From an uncultured Olsenella sp. (lineage in GTDB: Bacteria > Actinomycetota > Coriobacteriia > Coriobacteriales > Atopobiaceae): DNA of 64,000 bases. Shown here piece after piece: positions 1 through 6,838 of the stretch. Below the pieces are notes generated by a model that was not told the origin of the DNA, made no database searches, and was given only the letters and a program-made list of their open reading frames with translations. Numbering within the stretch: the first letter of the stretch is position 1; each line of letters opens with the position of its first letter. Location of the stretch: positions 16,204 to 80,203 of the forward strand of contig CAKUIF010000010.1 of the NCBI GenBank assembly GCA_934660915.1. The letters are read 5' to 3'. The position numbers were made by a program, and so were the translations under genes.

Positions 1-86
1 TCTACTCGGCCTATCACGGCCTTGGCGGCAACGGCACCGGAACCCGCCTTTTCCAAGACTCGATGGAAATGCAGGTGATCGACTGA
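1..86 (+). CDS. C-terminal end of a prophage protein (partial)
   Basis: An open frame enters from the left edge and ends at TGA 84-86. Only about 28 residues are visible, Gly/Asn/Thr-rich and ending in MEMQVID. The stop overlaps the ATG of the next gene (TGATG), so the two are translationally coupled. Position suggests a virion structural protein, but nothing visible identifies a family. Confidence 0.6.
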   Translation, partial: YSAYHGLGGNGTGTRLFQDSMEMQVID

Positions 87-421
87 TGGCCGCTCATTAC
101 AAGCGACACAGCGGCGTAGGGTCTGCAGTCATCCTTTCCGTCATGTACGTGTCCACCGTCGGCTACCTCGCCTTTGTGGTGTGGCTCTACTCAACCCTTT
201 TCGTGTTCCCGCCTACTGAGGTGACCATGGGCTTCTTCGCCGTGTTCTGCGTCGAGACGGCGAGCATGGCTGCGTTAAAGATGGCGAAGGAGAAGGGCGG
301 GCCGATGCCGCAGAAGAGCAACGGTTTCATGCAGTCCATGGGCGTTTCCCAGCAGGGGGCGTTCGACACCTTGGCGCAACAGGAATGGGATACAAGCAAC
401 GGAGGTTCCACCAATGAGTAA
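86..421 (+). CDS. Small prophage membrane protein
   Basis: 111 residues. About residues 10-35 (from SAVILSVMYVSTVGYLAFVV) form a strong hydrophobic segment, and a second apolar stretch around residues 46-65 may also span the membrane. The C-terminal half is polar and Gln/Gly-rich. The start ATG overlaps the previous stop and the 3' end overlaps the holin-like gene by 8 bp, so it belongs to the lysis-side operon. I recognise no family; an accessory membrane protein of the lysis cassette is inference from position. Confidence 0.65.
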   Translation: MAAHYKRHSGVGSAVILSVMYVSTVGYLAFVVWLYSTLFVFPPTEVTMGFFAVFCVETASMAALKMAKEKGGPMPQKSNGFMQSMGVSQQGAFDTLAQQEWDTSNGGSTNE

Positions 422-704
422 CGACGTTCTCTCTAAGCTCACGAGCCGTAAGTTCTGGCTCATGATCGCGGCCTTCCTCGGCTCCATCGGCGCGAGCATC
501 GCGGGCATCACCACGGGCAACGACGCGGTAACCACCATCGGCACCGTGTGCGCCGTCCTCTCCGCTGCCATTTACGCGGCCTGCGAAGCCGCCGTTGACG
601 TGGCACGCATCGGCACCGAGAAGACCACCAAGACCCTCACCGCGTCCGGCAAGGACGCTGCCGCGATCATCGCAGGGACCGGCTCTGATGTTCCCGCTGC
701 GTAA
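414..704 (+). CDS. Holin-like protein
   Basis: 96 residues. Two hydrophobic helices, about residues 13-32 and 37-58, are separated by a short turn (TTGNDAV), followed by a charged and Thr/Ala-rich tail. The size, two-helix topology and location just upstream of an endolysin match a class II-type phage holin, which would form membrane lesions that release the endolysin. RBS GGAGG lies at 401-405. The 3' end overlaps the next gene by 17 bp. Holin families diverge strongly, so the call rests on architecture and context rather than a signature motif. Confidence 0.6.
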   Translation: MSNDVLSKLTSRKFWLMIAAFLGSIGASIAGITTGNDAVTTIGTVCAVLSAAIYAACEAAVDVARIGTEKTTKTLTASGKDAAAIIAGTGSDVPAA

Positions 705-951
705 GGAAGCAATCGTGCGCCTGTGCGTGGCCTTGTCGCTTGTTATAGCGGCTGAGGTGCTTGTTATAGCTGCCCTATCCGCGTGGGCTACGAGCGTGGG
801 CGCGGGCGGCGGGCCGATGCTGCGCGAGCCGAAGGAGACCGTAAGCGACCGCATGGCATACAAGACGGTCGTTGAGGACTATCCGGGCGGCTCCACTTGG
901 CGCGAGTACGCAGACGGGACCGTTCAGTACATAACCGTTGGAGGTAACTAG
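688..951 (+). CDS. Single-span membrane protein of the lysis cassette
   Basis: 87 residues from ATG 688, inside the 3' end of the holin-like gene. Residues 9-33 (LCVALSLVIAAEVLVIAALSAW) form one membrane span. The rest is a small extracytoplasmic domain ending in WREYADGTVQYITVGGN. Its stop TAG (949-951) shares a base with the GTG start of the endolysin. An N-in anchor with a small external domain between holin and endolysin recalls spanin-like or other accessory lysis proteins, but no family is recognised and a true spanin would be unexpected in a Gram-positive host. Confidence 0.6.
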   Translation: MFPLRKEAIVRLCVALSLVIAAEVLVIAALSAWATSVGAGGGPMLREPKETVSDRMAYKTVVEDYPGGSTWREYADGTVQYITVGGN

Positions 952-1604
952 TGAGCATCACTTTAGACAGACTCAAGAGCGCGTGGCGCACGACCCCATG
1001 GCCGGGCGCTTCCCTGTGCGCCACGTGGACCACTCGGGTTTTCAGCAACGCCGGGGCCGGGTGGTTCGGCGGCAACGCCTGCGACCAGTACCGCAACTGG
1101 TGCAACCATCCTATTGCCGACGTTCAGCCGGGAATGATCGTGGCCGTTCCCTCGTGGCCCGGCACCAGCGCGGGCAAGGTCTACGGCCACGTCGGAATCT
1201 ACATCGGCAACGGCACCGTTCGCCACTCGGTCACCAGCGGCGTCCAGGAGATGGCCCTCACCAAGTGGGTTTCCACCTACGGCCAGACCCATACGGTCAA
1301 GTGCGGCTGGATGGGCGGCGTTCAGGTCGTGTCTTCCGGCAACGCCACGGCACCCGCAACCAACACTTCAAGCAACGGAGGTTTCGACTTGGCTACCATG
1401 CAGACCATCTATTTAGGCTCTAGGGGCAATCAGGTTAAGACGCTGCAGGCCGTCCTCAACGGTCGCTACGGATGCAGCCTTGCCGTTGACGGCGTGTTCG
1501 GAAACGACACCAAGTATTGCGTTGGCCTTTTCCAGAGCAAGCACGGGCTTGCAAACGACGGCGTTGTTGGCCCCGCCACGTGGCGCAAGCTTCTCGCGGA
1601 GTAG
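951..1604 (+). CDS. Phage endolysin: Cys/His peptidase or amidase domain plus peptidoglycan-binding domain
   Basis: 217 residues, GTG start at 951 preceded by GGAGGT. Residues 1-130 form a CHAP/NlpC-P60-like fold, with a likely nucleophile Cys23 (GASLCATW) and His80 in YGHVGIYIG, the usual Cys-His arrangement. After a Thr/Asn-rich linker, residues about 150-215 match PG_binding_1 (LGSRGNQVKTLQAVL, then DGVFGNDT and DGVVGPATW). It would cleave host peptidoglycan at lysis. There is no signal peptide, consistent with holin-dependent release. The exact bond cut cannot be told from the sequence. Confidence 0.85.
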   Translation: MSITLDRLKSAWRTTPWPGASLCATWTTRVFSNAGAGWFGGNACDQYRNWCNHPIADVQPGMIVAVPSWPGTSAGKVYGHVGIYIGNGTVRHSVTSGVQEMALTKWVSTYGQTHTVKCGWMGGVQVVSSGNATAPATNTSSNGGFDLATMQTIYLGSRGNQVKTLQAVLNGRYGCSLAVDGVFGNDTKYCVGLFQSKHGLANDGVVGPATWRKLLAE

Positions 1605-1614
1605 GGGAGCGACG

Positions 1615-1728
1615 ATGCCTTACCCTTCCCCCGCCGACGAGCACCCAGACGATGTGATTAACGCCGTCCTGCTCGTCGTTCTCGCGCTGATGATTCTCGT
1701 CGGAGTCCCAATGGCAATCTTCGGCTAG
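1615..1728 (+). CDS. 37-residue single-span membrane protein
   Basis: A short frame with a good RBS (GGGGAG, 5 nt before ATG 1615), 10 bp after the endolysin stop. A charged N-terminus (PADEHPDD) is followed by one hydrophobic helix, about residues 14-35 (INAVLLVVLALMILVGVPMA). It is the last gene before the cassette terminator. The size suits a regulatory or antiholin-type peptide, but no family is recognised. Confidence 0.5.
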   Translation: MPYPSPADEHPDDVINAVLLVVLALMILVGVPMAIFG

Positions 1729-1780
1729 CTCGAACCTACTGTGACCTAGCTGTGACCTTACGTTAGCCGTTGCATTAGCT

Positions 1781-1812
1781 GCCCTCTCCGCTTCGGCGGG
1801 GAGGGCCTTTTT
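1781..1812 (+). terminator. Rho-independent terminator closing the lysis cassette
   Basis: An 11-bp GC-rich stem (1781-1791 with 1796-1806, one G-U pair) with a TTCG tetraloop, followed by a T run at 1808-1812. It separates the lysis genes from the tail module, which must therefore be read from another promoter or by antitermination. Confidence 0.85.
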
Positions 1813-1883
1813 ATGCCGAACCGGCAGTCGGGGACACCAACCCGACCATTCCAGCCAGTCGTTACCCAACGAAAGGATTTGGA

Positions 1884-2246
1884 ATGAACAACGGCAAGAT
1901 CACGTTCACCAGGTGCGGTTCAGACGAGGTCGTGGGCAGCTATCCAATGTCTAACGGCATTTACAACTTCGCCTATGTGCTGCTCACCAAGGCTAACAAC
2001 ACTGACGTTCTCAGCGACAAGGAGGTGTCGGGTCTGTACGTGGCTTATCTGGCCGCTAAGCTCGCCCGAATCAAGGGCATTCCCGACCTCAAGCCGAAGA
2101 CCGTCACCGCTGAGGACCTTTTCATCTTCAACACCGTCTTCGATTTCGAGCTTGACATTCCGGAGACTCCCGCCGAGTCCACGGGCGCTGAGCAGGAGAT
2201 TGACGAAAACCCTACGGATACGCTGCCCGAGTCCTCCGAGGGTTAG
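1884..2246 (+). CDS. Tail assembly chaperone, short (gpG-like) form
   Basis: 120 residues from ATG 1884 (RBS AAAGGA at 1872-1877). It is a small acidic protein ending in a Glu/Thr-rich tail, two genes upstream of the tape-measure gene, the usual place for the phage tail-assembly chaperone. Near its 3' end a slippery heptamer (2207-2213) allows a -1 shift into a downstream frame open to 2464, giving a longer 193-residue form. Such G/GT pairs help the tape-measure protein fold and nucleate the tail tube. The call relies on position, size and frameshift architecture; sequence similarity within this family is usually low. Confidence 0.75.
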   Translation: MNNGKITFTRCGSDEVVGSYPMSNGIYNFAYVLLTKANNTDVLSDKEVSGLYVAYLAAKLARIKGIPDLKPKTVTAEDLFIFNTVFDFELDIPETPAESTGAEQEIDENPTDTLPESSEG

Positions 2247-2267
2247 CGAAATTCACCGGTGACTCGG
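2207..2267 (+). promoter_or_regulatory. Programmed -1 ribosomal frameshift signal
   Basis: The heptamer A AAC CCT at 2207-2213 has the X XXY YYZ form in the reading frame of the upstream gene (AAC, CCT). After slippage the codons read AAA CCC and the -1 frame continues without a stop to 2464. Thirteen nt downstream, CCGAGTC (2227-2233) pairs perfectly with GACTCGG (2261-2267), a possible stimulatory stem or part of a pseudoknot. The zero-frame stop at 2244-2246 lies within the loop. Confidence 0.75.
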
Positions 2268-2464
2268 TCCTAGAGCTTGCCCGCTTGGCAGACGAGTGCC
2301 CGGAGCTGTGGCTGCAGCTCCATTACGACATGGAGCTTGCCGCCGAGAAGGCAAGGCCCGAAGAGAGGCCGACATGGAGGAAGCCCGGTGAGAAGGCGGT
2401 TGACGCACGCGACCGCCTGCGGAAGGAGAGGGAAGAAGCCAAGCGCAAGCTAGGAGTTGAATAA
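2207..2464 (+). CDS. Tail assembly chaperone C-terminal extension (gpT-like), reached by -1 frameshift
   Basis: The -1 frame gives about 85 codons after the slip site and stops at TAA 2462-2464. It has no ATG start with an RBS at its head. The product is helical and charged, with LARLADECPELW early and RKEREEAKRKLG at the end. The fusion spans 1884-2464 (193 residues). This is the expected T-domain partner of the upstream chaperone, thought in known phages to contact the tape-measure protein. Without frameshifting this stretch would look like an unexplained 220-bp gap. Confidence 0.72.
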   Translation, partial: KPYGYAARVLRGLAKFTGDSVLELARLADECPELWLQLHYDMELAAEKARPEERPTWRKPGEKAVDARDRLRKEREEAKRKLGVE

Positions 2465-2467
2465 GGC

Positions 2468-2893
2468 TTGTACACAATCGAGGTTCAGAACCTAGACGAG
2501 ACGATTGAGTCAATCGCAGAGATTGACTCGCAGATGGCAAAGAACCTCAAGCGGCGAATCCGCGAGGTCGTTAAGCCGACGCTTGCTAAGGCTCGGTCGT
2601 ATGCCCACGTGGGCGCATACCCAACGGGCAAATACGCATCCTCCCTATCTCTAAAGACATACGCAACGGGCGTGAAGTTCGTCTCTAACGACGAAGCGGG
2701 CGGCGTTAAGGAGTTCGCGCATCAGGGGGCCTTGATTCAATCAGGCTCCCGCGCGGGCCGTCGCGCAGGTGTGCCCATCGGCTCTGAACCTCCCCGCGCA
2801 CTGCTCAAGGCGATTTTGCAGGACGAGGAACACATCGTCGAGCAGGTCAACGAAGCGGTTATCGAGACGTGTGAGCTTGTGAACAGGGGTTAA
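2468..2893 (+). CDS. HK97 gp10-like tail-completion protein
   Basis: 141 residues. The likely start is TTG 2468, 3 bp after the frameshift-product stop, with GGAG about 11 nt upstream; the next in-frame ATG is at residue 24. The N-terminal half is basic and helical (MAKNLKRRIREVVKPTLAKAR). A central Ala/Tyr/Gly region (AYPTGKYASSLSLKTYAT) and the C-terminal helix resemble the HK97 gp10 family of neck and tail-completion proteins. That family usually sits upstream of the major tail gene, so a place between chaperone and tape measure is unusual. Family assignment is tentative. Confidence 0.55.
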   Translation: MYTIEVQNLDETIESIAEIDSQMAKNLKRRIREVVKPTLAKARSYAHVGAYPTGKYASSLSLKTYATGVKFVSNDEAGGVKEFAHQGALIQSGSRAGRRAGVPIGSEPPRALLKAILQDEEHIVEQVNEAVIETCELVNRG

Positions 2894-2896
2894 TCA

Positions 2897-5800
2897 ATGG
2901 GCAAAGCATCAATCACAATCAGTGTCGGCGCACTGTGGAACGGCGGGCCTGAGCTTAAGAAGGTCAACAGCGACCTTAAGACGATGGCCGCGCGTGTCGC
3001 CGCGCTGGACAAGTCCACTACTCAGGGCTTGGCCCTCTCCGGCCAGCACGTCGAGAATCTCGGCAACAAGATATACGACACGGGCGCGAAGATTGAGAGC
3101 ATCGGGCGCTCGCTCACCAACAACGTCACCGTCCCGATGTCGGTAGTCGGCGGCTACTGCGTAAATCAGGCCGTCGATTTCGACACCTCGCTCGCCAACC
3201 TCAACAAGACGGCGGACCTCACGAGCGACCAGCTCAAGGCGCTCGGCGACGCTGCGCTTGAAGCGTCCACCACGCAGCCTGTCACCGCCGCACAGATCAT
3301 CAACGCCGAAGCCCTCGGCGCTCAGCTCGGCATCACGACCGACAACCTCAAGAGCTTCAGCGACGTTGCCAACGGCCTTGACATCGCGACGAACATGGAC
3401 ATGGAGACTGCGGCAACCGAGATGGCCCAGTTCGCCAACATCACGTCCATGGGCCAGGACAAGCTCAGCAACTACGGCTCCACCATCGTTGACCTTGGCA
3501 ACCACCTCGCCACTACCGAGTCCGACATTTCGCATATGTCGCTGCGGCTTGCGGGAATGACCACCACCGCCAACTTCACGCAGGCTGAAATCCTCGGTAT
3601 GGCCGGTGCTATGTCCTCGCTCGGCATCAAGGCCGAGGCGGGCGGCTCCGCCATGACGCAGATCGTGTCGAACATCACCAAGGCGGTTGCCAACGGCTCT
3701 GGCGCGGTTGAGGAGTACGCGCGCGTCTCCGGCATGAGCGCGGACGAGTTCGCCGCCAAGTGGCAGTCCTCGCCGATGGAAGCCCTCGAATCCCTTATCG
3801 ACGGCATCAACCGACTCAGCAACGAAGGTCAGGCAACCGACGTTACGCTTACCCAGCTCGGCATTAAGAGCATCAGGCAGGCCGACGTCATGCGCCGACT
3901 CTCCGGCAACACCGACGTTCTGCATGAAGCCATCGGACGCGCCAACTCGGCGTGGCAGGACAACACCGCGCTCACCGAAGAGGTAGACAAGCGCAACGAG
4001 TCCCTTGAGAGCCGTTTCCAGACGCTCAAGAACAAGGCCGACGCTGCCGCTATCAAGCTTGGCGGGCCGCTCGCCGAAGCGTTGCTTGACGTTGCCGACC
4101 GCCTTTCGCCCGTAATCGACGGCATAGCGGACGCTTGCCAGGCATTCGCCGACATGGATTCCGGCACGCAGGGCACCATCCTTGCCCTCGCGGGCGTTGC
4201 CGCTGCCGCCGGTCCCGTCCTCACCGTCACCGGCAAGATCACGCAGGGCGTGGGCAACGTCATCACCGCGTTCGGCAAGACCCAGACCCAAGCCGCCATC
4301 TTCGGCGACTCGCTCAACACCATCGACGGCGCTTCTATGCGCGTCTACGCTTCAACCGACTCCATGGCCACCAAGCTAGGCATCGCGGGCAACGCTGCCG
4401 CGAAGGCTGCGGGCGGCGCGGAGAACTACGTCTCCGCCTGGGAGAAGATGACCGACGCGGCTAAGGTCGCAGCAGTCAGCCAGGAGAAGTATGAGGCGGC
4501 AGTCGAGAAGGCGGGGGCCTCCACCGGAAAGGCTCGTGACAAGTCGGTCGCGCTTGCCAAGACGTATATCCAGCAGCGCGAGTCTGCGCTTAAGGTCTAT
4601 GAAGCCAACGCAAAGCTGGTTTCTACCTTCTCTGGCTCTACCACGGAAGCGGAGAAGGCGGCGGAAGCCGCCGAGAAGGCGACTAATAGGTTTGAAGCCG
4701 AAGGCAAGAGCTGTACCGTTCTGCGCAACAGCCTTGACAAGGTCAAGACCGGGACCGACTACGCTGCAAGCCAGACCGAAGCCCTCAACAAGGCTATGGA
4801 GAACAGCAAGAAGTCGGCTGGTACGCTCGGATCAAAGCTCGCCACGATTGGCAATACCGCAAAGAGTTATGCAAGCAACGTAGGCACCTTCTTTACGGAG
4901 TTCATTAAGGCTAACGCTGCTTCAATCGCAGTCGCAGGCGTTACTGCTGCCGTAGGCTTCCTCTATACGCAGTATCAGAAGGCGCAGGAAGCGCAGGAGC
5001 TTTACAACAAAGCAACCATGACCACTACCGACATTATGAGCGGCGCAGAGAGCGCGGCTTCTAAGCTCGGCAGTGCCATTGGTTCCATTAAGCCCAACGT
5101 CGATGGCACGCTAAAGTCGCTCGCGGACCTCAACGGATCTGTTAAAGAGCAGTTCACAAGCTACGAGGTTAGCAGCGGCAAGCTTGACGAGTACGTCAGC
5201 GTGATTAACGAGCTTGCCAACAAGTCTGGCCTTACCGCTACCGAACAATGGAAGCTTTCGCAGGCGGTTGAGGGCTACAACTCCGTGTGCGGAACGTCCT
5301 ACTCCGTGACCGACGCGACCAACGGAAAGATTGCCGACGGCAGCGGGGTTATTCAGGAGAACACCGACAAGATCAACGAGAACGCGCAGGCTTGGAAGCG
5401 CAACGCGGAAGCGCAGGCGTACCAAGAGGTTGCGACCCAGTACCTTGAGGAGAAAATCAAGGCAGAGCACGAGCTTGCCTTGGCTCAAGACGAGGTTAAC
5501 CGCCTTGAGAATGAATACAACAACGCTGCGACGGACGCCGCAAAGGCTGTTATCAACTCGCAGCTCAAGGAAGCCCGCGACAACGTAGACAAGCTCAGCG
5601 GCGCGGTTGACACCGCAACGAAGAACTACGAGGACTTCGGTGCACGCGCACAGTTGGCAATCTCCGACCTCGACAGTTCCGTGAAGGATGCCGTTTCCGA
5701 AATGCCCGCGAGCATGCAGCAGGCCGGAACCGAGATGGCCTTGAAGTTCTCCGAAGCGATCTCGAACGGTTCTATCTCTGCAAGTGATGCTGCTAACTTC

Positions 5801-6838
5801 CTCGGGAGCACGGTCACCACAAACCTAAGCGGCATGTCCGGCGATACGCTGGAAGTCGGATTGCTGGTCGCACAGAATCTGGCCGACGGAATCGCCAACG
5901 GTAGCGTCACGGTTGATCAGGCGAGTTCAGTCCTTGCAAGCTACGCTCAAAGCGGCATTCCAGGCCTTGAGCAGGCATATGCCAACGCTGGTCTCACCTG
6001 CCCGCAGTCCATGGCAACCTCAATGCTCAGCTCTGGCCAGACGGTTGAGGATGCTGGTAGGAACATTGCGGACAGGGCGAACACAGGGGCCTCCGCAGCC
6101 AACGGCAAGCTTTCCGCTACCGGCACCACGGCTGGTGGCGGGTTTGCGTCCGGCGTTGGCAGCGCTTACGCCGCTGCGTCCGGGGCTGGTAAGAATATCG
6201 CTAGCGGCGCAAACTCCGGCGCGTCTAGTGGTTCTTCCGCGCTCAGGTCTACTGGTTCTAATGCTGGTGGCGGGTTTGCGTCCGGCGTTGGTAGCTCCTA
6301 TGCGGCTGCATCCAGTGCAGGTAAGGACATTGCCAACGCGGCGCAGGGCGGCGCTGAGAGCTGGAACGCGAACACCTCCGGCTCCCACCTCGGTAGCCAG
6401 TTCGCAAGAGGCATCGGATCGGCTTGGAACGCGGTACGCAACAAGGCCCTCGAACTCGTCAACGCGGCTAAGTCCGTCATGGGCTTCTCCGTGCCGGACG
6501 ATGGCCCTTGGTCCGGTTCCGAGAGGGGCGGCGTCACGTCCGGTAGGCACTTGGGCGAGAACTTCGCGCGCGGCATGGCCCTCGCCGTCCCCACGGTCAG
6601 GCAATCCGCGCTCGACCTAGCGGCGGCGGCAAACCCGACTGCGGCGCTCGGCGCGTTCAACTCGGTCCCGTCGCTCGCGGGCGTTCCTTCCGTATCCGGC
6701 TCGGGACAGACGGTGCAAGTTACGAACAACAACGTCTATATCAACGGCGCGAAGGTCAACAACCTTTCCGCCCACGCGCAGGAGCTTATCGGTGAGCTGT
6801 TCGGTGAGGTCGGGGTAGTCGCTGGAATGGGGTACTAA
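2897..6838 (+). CDS. Phage tail tape-measure protein
   Basis: 1313 residues, the longest gene of the module. The N-terminal 400 residues match the TP901/PhageMin_Tail type, with repeated helices and LGITTDNLKSFSDVANGLD-like segments. An apolar stretch around residues 420-450 (ILALAGVAAAAGPVLTVTG) is followed by a long Ala/Lys/Glu-rich coiled-coil-like region. Near residues 1070-1190 an Ala/Gly-rich motif (GGGFASGVGS) recurs with a period of about 44 residues. The protein sets tail length and is extruded through the tube during DNA entry. ATG 2897 lies 4 bp after the upstream stop. A tail of about 1300 residues would correspond to a siphovirus; that is inference. Confidence 0.9.
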   Translation: MGKASITISVGALWNGGPELKKVNSDLKTMAARVAALDKSTTQGLALSGQHVENLGNKIYDTGAKIESIGRSLTNNVTVPMSVVGGYCVNQAVDFDTSLANLNKTADLTSDQLKALGDAALEASTTQPVTAAQIINAEALGAQLGITTDNLKSFSDVANGLDIATNMDMETAATEMAQFANITSMGQDKLSNYGSTIVDLGNHLATTESDISHMSLRLAGMTTTANFTQAEILGMAGAMSSLGIKAEAGGSAMTQIVSNITKAVANGSGAVEEYARVSGMSADEFAAKWQSSPMEALESLIDGINRLSNEGQATDVTLTQLGIKSIRQADVMRRLSGNTDVLHEAIGRANSAWQDNTALTEEVDKRNESLESRFQTLKNKADAAAIKLGGPLAEALLDVADRLSPVIDGIADACQAFADMDSGTQGTILALAGVAAAAGPVLTVTGKITQGVGNVITAFGKTQTQAAIFGDSLNTIDGASMRVYASTDSMATKLGIAGNAAAKAAGGAENYVSAWEKMTDAAKVAAVSQEKYEAAVEKAGASTGKARDKSVALAKTYIQQRESALKVYEANAKLVSTFSGSTTEAEKAAEAAEKATNRFEAEGKSCTVLRNSLDKVKTGTDYAASQTEALNKAMENSKKSAGTLGSKLATIGNTAKSYASNVGTFFTEFIKANAASIAVAGVTAAVGFLYTQYQKAQEAQELYNKATMTTTDIMSGAESAASKLGSAIGSIKPNVDGTLKSLADLNGSVKEQFTSYEVSSGKLDEYVSVINELANKSGLTATEQWKLSQAVEGYNSVCGTSYSVTDATNGKIADGSGVIQENTDKINENAQAWKRNAEAQAYQEVATQYLEEKIKAEHELALAQDEVNRLENEYNNAATDAAKAVINSQLKEARDNVDKLSGAVDTATKNYEDFGARAQLAISDLDSSVKDAVSEMPASMQQAGTEMALKFSEAISNGSISASDAANFLGSTVTTNLSGMSGDTLEVGLLVAQNLADGIANGSVTVDQASSVLASYAQSGIPGLEQAYANAGLTCPQSMATSMLSSGQTVEDAGRNIADRANTGASAANGKLSATGTTAGGGFASGVGSAYAAASGAGKNIASGANSGASSGSSALRSTGSNAGGGFASGVGSSYAAASSAGKDIANAAQGGAESWNANTSGSHLGSQFARGIGSAWNAVRNKALELVNAAKSVMGFSVPDDGPWSGSERGGVTSGRHLGENFARGMALAVPTVRQSALDLAAAANPTAALGAFNSVPSLAGVPSVSGSGQTVQVTNNNVYINGAKVNNLSAHAQELIGELFGEVGVVAGMGY

